Notes: a model not told the origin generated them from the sequence alone. 64,000 bases of DNA from Nannobrachium achirus (GCA_963921795.1 OY997649.1:31764555-31828554); one strand, 5' to 3'; shown: positions 7,716 to 19,640, counted from the stretch's first letter. Made by a program: numbers and translations.

Positions 7716-10700
7716 TAACAAGAAGCTTCGCAACTTGCCAAACTACTTTATAATGAATCTGGCTGTGAGTGATTTCCTCATGGCCTTCACTCAGTCACCC
7801 ATCTTCTTCATCAACTGTCTGTATAAGGAATGGGTGTTCGGTGAAATGGGTAATTCTCTTCTCTAAATTCTCTTCCCTTTTCTTCAAAATCTATATCAAA
7901 TGCAGATGTACTGTATAGATCAATATAAGTCAGGTCAGTGTACTAGTAAATGAGATTAGGTGTGTGTCCTGTGTTTACAGGCTGTAAGATGTATGCTTTC
8001 TGTGGAGCCCTGTTTGGCATTACTTCCATGATAAACCTGCTGGCCATCTCCATCGACCGCTACCTGGTTATCACCAAGCCCCTGAAGGCCCTCCGCTGGA
8101 GCTCCAAACGAAGAACCACCATTGCCATCCTGTTGGTCTGGCTGTACTCTCTGGCCTGGAGTCTAGCACCTCTCGTTGGCTGGAGTGAGTTTATAAACCA
8201 GGAAATGCTTTTTTAGATCAGGGGTTCTCAAACCTTTTTAGGCTGTGACCCCCAAAATAAACATATTTGAACTGGGGACCCCCACCCTGACAAGCACTCG
8301 GAATTGTAGGTATTACATTTAATGTGACTCGGTTCCACAGATAAATATTGTGAAAACAGCCAAACTACTGGTACATGCTCACAACGACTCGCACTGCGAG
8401 GCATTGTGAGCATGTAGATCGGCTATTTTCACAATGTTCGCCTCTTGCTCTCTTAATATATGGCTAGTTTGGTATTAAAACGGTCTTGAAAGTCCTTAAT
8501 TTGTGACTTTATAAATGTGCAGATACCCTGTATACACTTATACTGTATGTTGGTTTGTTTACCGTTGAGTGAGAAATATACATTACATTAATCATCTGGG
8601 GACCCCACAAAATAATTTGGGGACCCCAAATGGGGTCCCGACCCCAAGTTTGAGAACCACTGTTTTAGATCATCATGGAGCTAGGGGTCGACATGCCACT
8701 GTTTTGGCCACGAGCATACGTACACAACGCTAGTGAAAGAGAATTTACCGCAATTCAGCTGTTCATCACACACACATGGTCAAACATGTTTTATCAGCCA
8801 TCGTTTTCCCTTTTCCCTTTCCCTTCTAGGTTCCTATATTCCTGAGGGACTGATGACTTCCTGTACCTGGGATTATGTCACATATTCACTGGCCAATCGG
8901 AGCTACACCTTGATGCTGTGCTGCTTTGTTTTCTTCATTCCACTGGCAATAATCTTCTACTGTTATCTCTTCATGTTCCTGGCAATACGAAAAGCTAGCA
9001 GGTACTTTATATTTGTGTTGTGTATACTTTAAAATGTGTTTGTTTGTTTGTTTGTTTGTATGTTTGTCTAAAGTCATTAATCATGACCAAACATAGCTGA
9101 ATACAGGGACGTGCTGGCCATTGGGAAAAGCGGGACAATTCCCGAACGGCCGGTTCATTTCCGGCCGGTCCAGGCCGGCCATTAGGAAATCATCATACAA
9201 GGCTGTTACACAAAAGTAGTGAAAACAGCAGATCTACAAGCACACAACGCCTCGCGGTGCGAGGCGTTGTGTGCTTGTAGATCGGCTGTTTTCACTAGTT
9301 TAAATCATTTTAAAAATTATAAATACAAAACAAAAGGTTTCCAACCGAAAGTGACGAAATATAACTCATGTACAGTAATTGGCCCACTGGCTTGTCACTT
9401 GTCATGATCTGAAATGGCAAATCTTTGAGTAGCAGCAGCGCTATAGAGAGAGATCTCTCTCTATAACGCGCAATGAGGGCCTCTCCAACTCTTTTTCCCG
9501 GGCTGAATCAGGGGCCCAGCACGTCCCTGGCTGAATAACTGAGTCAAGTCATGCAAGTGCCAAGTCTCATAAAGTTGTTTTTCATAATGGACACCAATGG
9601 CTTCCTCAAGACAAATAATTAATAATAATACAGAATGTTTCAGCATGAAGTAACTTTTATCCCTCTTAACTCCATAAATTATTGTCTAGCCAAATCCCTA
9701 ACCTTTCCTCATTCTGGTGATGTGAAAACATAGACCCCCAGTAATAAAGGATGAGAAAACTTACAACAGCTCTTATTGCAGCAGATATGACCCCACGCTG
9801 TGTTCATTATGATGTACACTATACTGTAGTGTTTCTCACACTTTTACATTTCAAGGTCTCCCCTTCACTTGGCTTGTATGGGTCAATTTAGACCCCCAAA
9901 AAGGAACCCGAAAAGTCCCTGGAATACACTGTGAGAACCACTGCACTATACCACTCAGGAAATATACAATCTCTGCCTGCCTCCGGCTGGTGGAACAAGT
10001 ACTCTCTATGTTTTACTTAAGTAAAAATAGTACCACAGTCTAGAAATAGTTGAGTACTTGAGTAAAAGTATTGGCATCAAAATATACTTACACTACCAAT
10101 GTAAAAGTACTAAAATCTATATAAATAGGACCTACGGAAAGTGGTTCATGTATGTTTTGTAATGATCTATCCAGTATTACATCTATCTACAATAATAACA
10201 CATGTTTTGTTACAGTATGTCAGGTTTTCATTTGATCTGTTTCGTCCTGTTTCTGCTGCAGGGAAGTGGAACGACTGGGGGCCCAGGTGAGGAAATCCAC
10301 CTTGATCCAGCAGAAGACCATCAGGACTGAGTGGAAGTTGGCTAAGATTGCCTTCGTGGTCATCGTGGTTTATGTCCTCTCCTGGTCGCCATATGCCTGT
10401 GTGACGCTCATTTCCTGGGCAGGGTAAATAGCCATAATGCGCTCAGAAAAACTGAAAACAGCAACAGCTAGCAAATGAAATACAGGAAACTTATATGGTT
10501 TCATTCAGTGGAAATCTACAAGCTCTGCTATTTTCAGGGAATTTGGGGAATTTGGGGTAGAGGGATAAAGTATATAGAGCACTGTATGTCCCATTTAGAT
10601 ATGTTCTAAACAATACTAGTATTCCTTTCAATCCGGGATCCTGTCATTTTAGATGTTGCTGTATTTATTGCAGCATACATTTTTATTTATCTTTTTAATA

Positions 10701-13700
10701 GAAATGTGTAAATGTGTTAATTAAAACTGTTAATTGTTTTAGAATTGGCCTAAAGTGTAAATGGGATATTGTGTTTAAGTTGTTAAAAACATACACAATT
10801 TATGCTCAATGTTTGCCTATCATGTCCTTCTCAGAATAGGGATCCTAGGGTTCACGTGGTTCAATAATAACGTCATACTGGGGTAGAGGAAGAATAAAAT
10901 GACCATGGTGTGAATATGGTCAGAATATTAGATGTACAGTAGTTGACCGGGTCACCCCAGGGCTCAGTCTGTACATCATGGTCCGCTCCTTATTTTCCCC
11001 TCAACATCAGATCTCTTTGCCTTTTTTCAGAATGTTTGCCCCAGAATGGGGTTCAACTGGATAAGGACAAAATATTCCTGAATGGATGGAATACAATAAA
11101 TGTACAGACGTCCCTTTCTTTGAGCTCTGCTAATCCAACCTTTTGAAAAATTTCTCCCACCACATGTTTTGTCTTAAATTCTTCTGGGAACAAAGAATGG
11201 ACTGTAGTTATGTAACCTTGTGCCATTTATGGGGGAAGGTAGACACAGTACATACAGTACATACAGTACACACACACACACACGCACACACACGCGCGCG
11301 CGCCACACGCACGCGCACACACAATCACATGTGCATGTACGCCCTGCTGTGGGGTTAATCCACCTAATATGCCCCTTAATTGTGCTGCAAAATGTGAAAT
11401 GATGAAGGGACGTCTTTGTTCTTAAACTTTTGAGTCGCCAGCTAGGCTCCCTATGAGACTACATTGTGAAATCCTCTGTTTGAATTTTGCTTTGAGATTA
11501 CAAATGTATACTCTTTACGGGTCCATTTGGCTACATTTGTGCACTCTCAGAGTTATAAATGGACAGTGTACAGCAGGGGTCTTCAATGTTTGAAGGCCGA
11601 GGACCCCTTAGTTGAGAGAGAGATGAAGCAGGGACCCCCACAACCTTTTCATAGATTCCATATAGTTTCATCGTTCATATAGTTTCAGCACAATCATCAG
11701 TGTATTTTGGATTCATGTCAATTTGTGTTTTCAGATATTTAACCACTTGAATCGTCAGTACTTATAAAACTTGACCTTTCATTCTGTACTTAGTCTGCTC
11801 TTTTACCCCTCTACACCAAAGTTCTTTGCCAAAGATTGCAGATCTACAAGCTCACAACGCTGCGAGGTGTTGTGAGCTTGTAGATCGGCTATTTTCGGCT
11901 AAAGTTCTGCCAATATGGACGTCACGCTAGGGTTCGATTGGTTAATATAAAAAAGGAGAAAAAAATCTTTCTATCACACAAAGATTTGGAGGACCCCCTA
12001 GGGGTCCCGGACTCCCCCTGGTGTAGAGTACTCAAACAGAAAGAAAGACAAAGGGGACAGAGAGACAGACAAACAAACATACATTGTTTTAATGTTTTGC
12101 ACTATTCTCACTCAGCTTGTTGTGGACATGTGCATCAGTTTGGATTATGTTCTGTTTGATTCAGGCATGCCAACATCCTGTCACCGTACTCCAAGGCTGT
12201 TCCTGCTGTCATAGCAAAGGCCTCCACCATCTATAATCCATTCATCTATGCTATCATACACAACAAATACAGGTGAATTGAAGTGTTGATACTGTGTATG
12301 TTTGAAGGGAACTACAGAGGGGAAGGGGGGGGGGGGGGGGTAACAGAAATGTTCCTTTTATTCATCTTCTATGAACAGATGCTCCATCCTTATTCGTTTA
12401 TCTACAAGGCCTCAAACCGGTTCATGTTCATATCTAACCATTCACAATGTAGAAAAACAGAAAAGTGCATAACATTGAAACATCTTTAGAAATATACTGT
12501 TAACTGACTGTCATACTGACTGACTGAGTGCATTGTTAATAAAGCAGAGTTTCTTTCACTCCTCCTCTGGCTCTGCTCAGAACCACCTTGGCGGAGAAGG
12601 TTCCTTGTCTGTGGTTTTTGTCGCCGACTCTTCGAAAGGAGCGTGTCTCCTCGTCCATCAGCGAGTCCTCCTACAGGGACTCCATCATCAGCAGACAGTC
12701 TGTGGCGTCCAAGACTCAGTTTATAACTGCATCCTCCAACCCCTCTGCAGACACGGTGAGGACAGAGACCAGGGACATGCTGGGCCCCTGATTCAGCCCG
12801 GGAAAAAGAGTTGGAGAGGCCCTCATTGCAGCACTATATAGAGAGATCTCTCTCTATAGTGCTGCTGCTACTCAAAGATTTGCCATTTCAGATCACGACA
12901 AGTGACAAGCCAGTGGGCCAATTACTGTACAGGAGTTATATTTTGTCGTTGTCGGGTGGAAACCTTGTATGTCCAAAACCGTTTGTTTTGAATTTATCAT
13001 TTTAAAAAGGATTTAAACTAGTGAAAACAGCCGATCTACCGGTACAAGCACACAACGCCTCGCACCGCGAGGCGTTGTGTGCTTGTAGATCTGCTGTTTT
13101 CACTACTTTTGTGCGACGGCCTTGTATGATGAAGCAGGGCTTTGCTTTGCGAAAAAAATTACAAATTTGAAACTTGGAGATACAAGGTTTCTGCCCGACA
13201 GTGACGATTTACTTTGTTGGCCGCCCAGCCCCCAAAATGGAACGAAGGCCGACATTTTATTTTAAATTTTTTCCTAATGGCCAGCCTGGGCCGGCCGGGA
13301 ATGAACCGGCCGTTCGGGAGTTGTCCCGCTTTTCCCAATGGCCAGCACGTCCCTGACAGAGACTATAGCTTGAGCCTTGATTACATCGTACAACGAAGTA
13401 CGCGCAGCAGAAAATGCATCAGAAGTCGATCTGATGCATTGTGAGTTTGCAGATCTGCTATTTTCGGTATGCAACAGCAAGTGTCAAAGCGATTATCTCC
13501 TCTCCTCTCCTCTAGGTGTTTGAGGATGTGGAGATCGATTCGCTGGAAATGAAGTCAGGTGACTCCTTGAGCTTTAGAAATGTGACATCCTACAATCAAC
13601 AGTCCATTAAAGACAAACTCTATAAGAAACAGCTGGAGCAGAGGAAGACTACTAAGACTTACACGGTGGACAAGGTGAGAACTTAACATAGGGATGCTCA

Positions 13701-14041
13701 TATATATATTGCAGACTATCTTGTATCCTTCTCTATATTTCGTCCTTATATGTTTTTTGTTCATAAATCAATTCCCTACTTTGTCTTACATTAAGACAGT
13801 GTTGTGCAGCAGCGATAATAGCCAATCCAGCCCACAACGTATTGTGATGCAACATGGTGGGAGCTTGTAGATCTGTTATCAGATTATGTATATACTGTAT
13901 ATTATTTTTTGTGATATGTCTGTATGTGGGGTTTTAACCATTTAAAGATAATAACAGGAGCTTGTGACTAAATCAACATTGGATATATTGGAACATGGAT
14001 TATATTTGTTGCATGAATACAAATATTACAGTATATTTACA

Positions 14042-14130
<89 letters not shown>

Positions 14131-14506
14131 TGCGTGCGTTCGTGCGTTTTTACAGTACCAGCATCCATCTACATTGGGGGAGTCGGTAAACGTCTATGAG
14201 CATGAGCTGGTCTCTGGCTCGGTCACCATGGCCACTGTTCCCCTGATGGTTCTGAGTGGGAGGCGGAGCCAGAGTTTGGTCAATGGGATATCAGATGAAG
14301 CGCTGAGAGGCGGGGCCAGCAGTGAGCTGCAGGGCAGCCGCAAAAAAAGTGGCTCCGCTGACTCACTGAAGATTGCAAGAAGTCAGGCTTCTGCCCAAGA
14401 GAGCATTCCTCGCATCATTGTCATCAGCCCCACGTCTGAGGGCAGTCTGACCAATCTGGAGACTATACAGGAGACAGTGGACAATCTGGAGACAGTGGAT
14501 AAGTGA
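7716..14506 (+). CDS. opn4x: Melanopsin (opn4x-type), exons 2-9, left copy
   Basis: Spliced G-protein-coupled photopigment. Exons joined by GT/AG sites with matching phase: 7716-7849, 7981-8184, 8830-9001, 10262-10423, 12165-12272, 12581-12756, 13516-13674, 14156-14506. Landmarks: NLAVSDF (TM2), CGALFG then SIDRYLVI (TM3 and DRY), APLVGW and PEGLMTSCTWDY (EL2 cysteine), the TM5 block, EWKLAKIAFVVIVVYVLSW (TM6), AVIAKAS with the retinal Schiff-base lysine, and NPFIYAI (NPxxY, TM7). A long Ser/Thr-rich tail follows, as in melanopsins, ending at TGA 14504-14506. VYVLSWSPYACVTLISWAG favours the Xenopus-type (opn4x) over the mammalian type. The first coding exon (N-terminus and TM1) was not found in the window. 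Expected in photosensitive cells, Gq-coupled (family knowledge). Confidence 0.9.
8219..8662 (+). mobile_element. hAT-like nonautonomous element in opn4x intron 3 (left)
   Basis: Termini CAGGGGTTCTCAAAC and GTTTGAGAACCACTG, flanked by the 8-bp duplication TTTTAGAT (8211-8218 and 8663-8670). No transposase. Contains a hairpin core at about 8349-8447. The mirror at 53266-53646 has the same target site, so this insertion predates the arms. Confidence 0.9.
9104..9529 (+). mobile_element. hAT-like nonautonomous element, left arm only
   Basis: Inverted ends CAGGGACGTGCTGG and CCAGCACGTCCCTG with the 8-bp target duplication GCTGAATA (9096-9103, 9530-9537). The right arm shows the uninterrupted site near 52840-52850. 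Contains a hairpin core at 9219-9298. Same family as 12771-13355. Confidence 0.92.
9219..9298. repeat. Hairpin core repeat
   Basis: GAAAACAGCAGATCTACAAG leading to CGCCTCGCGG, then its inverted arm ending GGCTGTTTTC. Near-perfect 35-bp arms. Confidence 0.85.
9825..9943 (+). mobile_element. Short hAT-like element (left)
   Basis: Ends TGTAGTGTTTCTCACAC and GTGAGAACCACTG with the duplication CACTATAC on both sides (9817-9824, 9944-9951). The mirror at 52000-52131 carries the same target duplication. Confidence 0.75.
11574..12020 (+). mobile_element. hAT-like nonautonomous element (left, deleted on right)
   Basis: Begins CAGGGGTCTTCAATG, ends GGACTCCCCCTG, and is flanked by GTGTACAG and GTGTAGAG (7 of 8 match). 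Hairpin core at 11829-11898. Lies wholly inside the block lost from the right arm. Confidence 0.8.
11829..11898. repeat. Hairpin core repeat
   Basis: GATCTACAAGCTCACAAC, a short CGCTGCGAG loop region, then GTTGTGAGCTTGTAGATC and GGCTATTTTCGGC. Confidence 0.85.
12165..12272 (+). CDS. opn4x: opn4x exon carrying retinal lysine and NPxxY (left)
   Basis: A 108-base exon that starts in phase 2 and ends in phase 2. It encodes HANILSPYSKAVPAVIAKAS, then TIYNPFIYAIIHNKY. The lysine of AVIAKAS is the chromophore attachment residue of all opsins and NPFIY is the NPxxY activation motif. This exon is absent from the right-arm copy. Confidence 0.92.
12581..12756 (+). CDS. opn4x: opn4x cytoplasmic-tail exon (left)
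   Basis: A 176-base exon starting after CTGCTCAG and ending before GTGAGG. It encodes the start of the C-terminal tail, rich in serine (SSSISESSYRDSIISRQS), a region phosphorylated in melanopsins according to family knowledge. Absent from the right-arm copy. Confidence 0.88.
12771..13355 (+). mobile_element. hAT-like nonautonomous element (left, complete)
   Basis: Ends CAGGGACATGCTGG and CCAGCACGTCCCTG, target duplication ACAGAGAC on both sides (12763-12770, 13356-13363). Hairpin core at 13021-13108. The right-arm copy, 50720-51006, keeps the same target site but is cut off inside the hairpin. Confidence 0.92.
13021..13108. repeat. Hairpin core repeat holding the right-arm deletion breakpoint
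   Basis: GTGAAAACAGCCGATCTACC ... ACACAACGCCTCGC, then the inverted arm ending CTGCTGTTTTCAC. The block missing in the right arm runs from 10930 to 13049 in left coordinates, so one deletion end lies in the first hairpin arm. Confidence 0.88.
14045..14130 (+). repeat. (TG)n microsatellite before opn4x exon 9
   Basis: About 40 TG units, then TGCG units and TTTTTACAG, leading directly into the exon at 14156. The right arm has a rearranged CA/CG tract here plus a separate (AC)87 tract. Confidence 0.95.
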
Positions 14507-14577
14507 CTGGAATGTCTTTTACCCCTGAAGCACTTGATACTTCATTTTACATAAATAGTGAGAAGAGCTAGCTAAAT

Positions 14578-15390
14578 AGAGACCTTTATTGATCCCACAG
14601 GGGATATTCAAGTGGCATTGACAGTTAAATAGTACAACATAATATACTAGTTGATAATAAATAAACTAAACAGGGGCCAGCAGGTATAGCAGTCCACTGG
14701 GGCTAAGAAAAGAGTACCAGACACCAGGTTGTACTTAAAACAACTTGCCCTGCCCACTGCACTTTGACTACTGTATATGTACACAGTAAAGTACAGTGTA
14801 TGGACAGTATTGCCATAAAAATGGACGTCAGAGCAGCAGAGTAAAGATCACACCCAGCGTGCCGTGAAGTGGTGCATGAGTTAATTTCATTAAGAGCCAG
14901 CTGCGAAGCTTGGCCAGTGTGACACTGGCCATACAAACAGACACTAATTGACCAATGACAGACACGGGACAAACAGACAAAGCCAGACACATTCCAGTTG
15001 TCAAATGGCAGTTCTCAAATGCCAGTTATCAAAAATAACAACAACAGACTAACCTCCAAATAGTCCAAGAGCAAGTTATGAGAAGTAAGACACCCCATTA
15101 TCTCCTTCTGGAGGGAGTGGGAGGGGTTGGGCAACATATAGCCCCCAGCTTCTTTCTCGTTCTGCCACCACCTCCACACTGTTCAGTTTAGCATCGACTA
15201 CAGAGCCAGCTTTCTTCATCAGTCTGTTCAGTCTGCTAGTGTCCCTAACTTCGCTGTAAAACGTACCCCCAGAATACAGGTGCAAAGAGGCCAGGGCACT
15301 GGCCACTACAGACTGGCAGAACAGCTGCAACATCCTGTTGCACTCATTGAAGGACCTGAGCCCCCTCAGGAAGAACTGCTTGCTCTATCG
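14578..15390 (-). mobile_element. Rex1/CR1-like LINE 3' fragment (left)
   Basis: The minus-strand translation contains FFLRGLRSFNECN, QLFCQSVVASALASLHLYSG, RLNRLMKKAGSVVD, then KLNSVEVVAERERSW, matching the C-terminal region of fish LINE reverse transcriptases (LRxLRSFGVC..., ...LNKLVRRASSVLG). Its 3' end is CTTTATTGATCCCACAGGGG at 14582, a common fish LINE terminus. The hAT element at 15391 interrupts or borders its 5' side. Mirror at 48731-49330. Confidence 0.75.
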
Positions 15391-15845
15391 CAGGGGTCTT
15401 CAACGTTTTCAGGCCAAGGACCCCTTAGCTGAGAGAGAGATGAAGCAGGGACCCCCATGACCTTTTCATAGATTCCATATTGCATCGTTTGACAGCACAA
15501 TCATTAGTGTATTTTGGATTCATGTCAATGTGTGTTTGCAGATATTTAACCACGAGAACCGTCAATGCTTAATAAACTTGACCTTTCACTCTGTACTTAG
15601 TCTGCTCTTTTTCTCCTCTACACCAAACCTATTAGCCGAAAATAGACGATCTACAAGCTCACAACGCCTCATGCTGCGAGGCGTTGTGAGCTTGTAGATC
15701 TGCTATTTTTGGCTAAAGTTCTCAGAATATGGAAGCTAGGAATCAATGCTAGGAATTTTATTCAAAAAAGAAGAAAAGTTTCTATCACACAGAGATTTGG
15801 AGGACCCCCTTTAGTAACTCTGAGGACCCCTGTTGAAGACCTCTG
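15391..15845 (+). mobile_element. hAT-like nonautonomous element (left)
   Basis: Ends CAGGGGTCTTCAACG and TGTTGAAGACCTCTG, target duplication CTCTATCG (15383-15390, 15846-15853). Hairpin core at 15635-15713. Mirror at 48288-48722. Confidence 0.92.
15635..15713. repeat. Hairpin core repeat
   Basis: GCCGAAAATAGACGATCTAC ... CACAACGCCTC, loop, then the inverted arm ending GCTATTTTTGGC. Confidence 0.85.
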
Positions 15846-15853
15846 CTCTATCG

Positions 15854-16750
15854 CTTACTGTAGAGGGCGCCAGCGTTGTCAGTCCAGCTCAGTTGGCGCT
15901 GATCTGCAAGCTCCCAACACAAGTTGTGAACTCGGCTTTGCAGAATGTTCGGCCTATTTTCACCAAATGTTCGACTACTGTCACCAAATGCTTGCCTATT
16001 TTGATATGCCCAGAATTAGGCATGCTATGGTTCATGTGGTTAACACAGGTGTGTTACACCTATAGGTCACCAAATGCAGCATTATCTTACTCAAGGAAAA
16101 CTATTGCTTGAAACATTCCAGTTTTATGTAAAACAGAACAAACACTGTCAAATCCTCAGTGTTAACTCCGAGTAGTGTACAAATGTAACCAACCTGGCTA
16201 AAACACATCAATGACAAGCTGCTACATTCTCCACCCTCCCTTGGTATGTATTGCATTGCATACTGGATGAAAACTATTGTCATTGTTCATTTGCTGTCGT
16301 TTTTATTCACCGATGATGACACGTAAACCTGTTATTTATTGATTTTATATTCCACTTTTATATTCATAAGCATTTTCGAGCATGCTCAGTGATTTTGAAC
16401 CTTGTTCTAGGATTCCAGTTAAACATACATTTCTTTCTTTCTTGATCTATGGCTATGGGAATCTGAAAATAGTTTTGTCCCCAGATGATCACTTCTTTTT
16501 TTTCTTTTCTTTTTGTATTCAGTTAACTATAAATTACTTTTTCATCCTCAGAGTTGGGAAAAGGTTTTGAGATTATGACATGGGTGATGAGAATCTTGGG
16601 GTAACCCTTGCATAAAAAGACAATACCATTAAAGTTGTGAGTAAATGTGTAGCCAGGATCAACTAGCAGTGAAATATAAAATGAATTGAGTGATGAAGTG
16701 TGGAAGATTGGACACTGCATAGTTCAGCTGCTTCAGCACCCTCTGGGGCA
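15854..16750. other. Noncoding stretch
   Basis: A weak hairpin-core-like piece near 15900-15935 (GATCTGCAAGCTCCCAACAC). Otherwise no gene or clear element seen. Mirrored at about 47351-48287. Confidence 0.5.
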
Positions 16751-16754
16751 CACG

Positions 16755-16925
<171 letters not shown>

Positions 16926-17404
16926 AGAGCCGAAGTTGCACTTGACCTCTCAGCTGCTGTGGGCTTATATATATCACTCAGAGATGTGTAAGTGTCCACT
17001 GTAATTGTCAACATACTTATTGTAGCAGTAGACAGACTACATCAAGCATATCAGCAGGACATTGAGCAGATCCAATTCTTCCCAGATAACGTTCCTCAGC
17101 AATCAGCAAAAGCAGTACTCAAAAGACTTACAAGATCACGTTGCCATGGCACATGGTCAATATCAAATGTATTAAAAATGAACTAATCTTCCCTTGACGC
17201 AATCTTCAAGGGAATGTTGGCTGGAAACATGAACATCAAACACACTTTTATGAATCTGACTTTGACTTGCAAATAGGCTACGTAACGTTGCCAATGACCA
17301 ACACGTCTGGGGAGCGTTCATTCTCTCATGAATCAAAAATGAGGAGACAATCAACCGTAGGACAAAATTACTGGGTCATCTGACTCACAGTCACTGACTA
17401 CTTG

Positions 17405-17686
17405 TTAAAGGAGTAGTTCACCCCCAAAATGACTTTTTTTCTATTGATTACTCACACCATGGAGACTTGAATTAAATAATCTTTTTTGTATTTGTCGCAT
17501 AACTAAGAAAGATTTTTGATTATAGTAAATTTACCCCCATTGATTCCGGATGGGGACCAAATGCATTCGGGTCCCCATCAATGGTGGTAAATTCATTGTA
17601 ATCAAATGCAACAAAAAACTAAAAATATCCATGGTGTGAGTAATCAATAGAAAAAAAGTCATTTTGGGGGTGAACTACTTCTTTAA
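17405..17686. mobile_element. Fold-back MITE with TTAA target (piggyBac-like), left
   Basis: TTAA at both ends. Long inverted ends start AGGAGTAGTTCACCCCCAAA, continue through TCTATTGATTACTCACACCA, and extend inward imperfectly almost to the middle. No coding capacity. The right copy, 46217-46505, retains 8 bases (CCAGAATC region) lost here. Confidence 0.85.
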
Positions 17687-18600
17687 GGGAAATGGAATTC
17701 AGTTATGTTATTGTGGACTTCTCAGCTCTGAAAGCTATAGAAAGAAGAGGTTGTGAGTGACAAACCTTTTAGATTTGAGTACTATTGGTGTGAGTGATGT
17801 CATTAGGTTTGTTGGAAATCTGTGCTTTCCTTCACTGATTGTTGTAAGTTATTGTAGTGTTATTATTATTATTATTACTATTATTATTATTATATTTAAA
17901 GTAGCTGACTGAATTGTATTTGATTGGAAGATATGCCTATTACAGACTCTTCTGCCTTTGTCTGAGTGAAATAAAGGCGCTGTCTATGGTGCTGAAACAC
18001 TGTTTTTTTGTTGTTGTGGGGGTGGAGGAAAGTAGTTACCGTAATTAATGCAAGCATCTCTGCATTCATTTTAGTTTTTTGTTCTTTTAGTAGATGTTTA
18101 AAATAAACACATACTGTATCCCATCAGGTTTGAGTGGCTGCAATGTGGGTAGTTTGTTCATTTTCCCAGTAAAGTGGATCTATTCTAAAAGGACTTGGCT
18201 AATCAGTTTGCATTGTACAATCAACTTTTTTCAAGTAACATAACTAATAACTTTTGATACTAGGTTTTAAGTCCACTCTAGTATTACACTTTGGTAACTT
18301 GCCCAACGTTGCTTACAGGTGGGTATTGGTAACCTGCTTGGCTGTACCTGCAAAAAGAGAGGGGGGAGGGGGGGAGTGAGATGTCCTGTAAGCTGACAGA
18401 TGGCCTCACTAAGCCGATTCTGACACTGGCACAGCACCGACTTCTTCTTTCAGGCTGGATGCACTCCACTCAATATTGCTAGCCTACTACTACTACTACT
18501 ACTACTACTACTGTACTACTGCTGTTCAGAATGATAGTAGGCTGTTTAGAGAGGTCGAAATAAAGCAGACACAGACAGAGAACGTGACAAAGGGACGAAA
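17687..18600. other. Noncoding stretch
   Basis: ATT-repeat tract at about 17858-17892 and a CTA tract at about 18483-18512. No gene seen. Confidence 0.5.
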
Positions 18601-18601
18601 A

Positions 18602-18901
18602 ATGGAATGCTTGTCTTCATTGTACCGGAGTGTCTACACAATGAGCCAAATGGAGCAAATGGACGATCTTCTAGAGGACTGGCCAGAATCTCTGGACATT
18701 TTTGGGTCGGTGTGGCTGGAGGTGCTGGGTGGTTCTGAGACCACTGAGGACTGGCACGTTTGGTTACACCTTGTAGAGCTGATGTGTCTTGACCTGCTGG
18801 GTCAGATGGACTTTCTGCTGGACCACAGAGGCGTGTGCTTTGACCTGCTGGGGTCAATGTATGCTGATGACCCTTATCTGTGGACATCCCTGCACAGCTG
18901 A
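18602..18901 (+). CDS. Unknown acidic 99-residue reading frame (left)
   Basis: ATG at 18602 to TGA at 18901. The product is rich in Leu, Asp, Glu and Trp (MEQMDDLLEDWPESLDIFG, then WLHLVELMCLDLLGQMDFLL). No signal peptide and no domain I recognise. The frame is also open upstream to 18476, but that part runs over a Tyr-coding CTA repeat. The same 99 residues are kept in the right arm (44996-45295). The opposite strand is also open here, so coding status is uncertain; it could be a small single-exon gene, one exon of a larger gene, or chance. Confidence 0.35.
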   Translation: MECLSSLYRSVYTMSQMEQMDDLLEDWPESLDIFGSVWLEVLGGSETTEDWHVWLHLVELMCLDLLGQMDFLLDHRGVCFDLLGSMYADDPYLWTSLHS

Positions 18902-19640
18902 AATGGACTCAGTGACTGAAATGGGGACAGGTTGTAACTATGGCCAACTGGTTACCTGCTCCAGCATGGGTTAATGTAGGCCTACTGTACAGTACTACAT
19001 GGGGCATCACTGATGAGAATTTGGGCAAATAAATAGATAGATAAAGGGAGACAATATATCATTCACAGAGAGTAGACAAGAACATTATAGAGAAGAAAAA
19101 TGGAACGTGTTGGTTGGAACTATTGTGTGCATGTATGCATACAGTACCAGCTAGTGGACCATGACCAAACCAAGGACACTTATTTGAATCTTTAGCTTGC
19201 AAGAAGAAACATGAACAGGGCATTGGATAATAATGTACCTTCCCCCAGCTGTCTTCAAGATGCCTTAGAGTGTGGTGCTGCTTTTGCATAATCCCTTGCT
19301 GCTCCAGTGAAGTACTGAACTGAAGACTTGAATTATACTGGGCAGCTCCCAGGTGAATGTAAATGATATAACTTAACATGCATTGTGCAAACTACACAAT
19401 TGTGGATCAGTGGAAGGGTTGAAGATACAAGTAAAACAAGTTATAGTATTGGTGTGTGGTTTAACTATTCAGATGTGTCATTCCTTTTTATACCTGTGTG
19501 TACACTAGCACTAGCAGTAGCTAATGGTCACCATTTGTGTGCATGTCAGCTCCTTATGATGGTGTGTCTGGCAGGTATATGGGGCTCAAATTCAAATGGT
19601 CCAGAATAGGGTGTGAGATAAGGTGGAAAGGCTACACAGA
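18902..19640. other. Noncoding stretch
   Basis: No gene, RNA or clear mobile element seen. Mirrored at 44257-44995. Confidence 0.5.

Larger units (their letters stand above)
10424..12164 (+). other. opn4x intron 5 (left)
   Basis: Holds a half hairpin core near 10515-10545 (ATCTACAAGCTCTGCTATTTTC), a CA/CG-rich microsatellite at about 11270-11325 and the hAT-like element 11574-12020. The segment from 10930 onward is missing in the right arm. Confidence 0.7.

Noticed and set aside
10000-10130. AAGTACTTGAGTAAAAGTA-rich patch as a regulatory element
   Set aside because: This pattern is common in dispersed fish repeats; no evidence for function here.
18546-18887. 113-residue frame on the minus strand opposite the 99-residue frame
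   Set aside because: Proline/serine-rich with no recognisable features; treated as the shadow of the opposite frame, though neither is proven.
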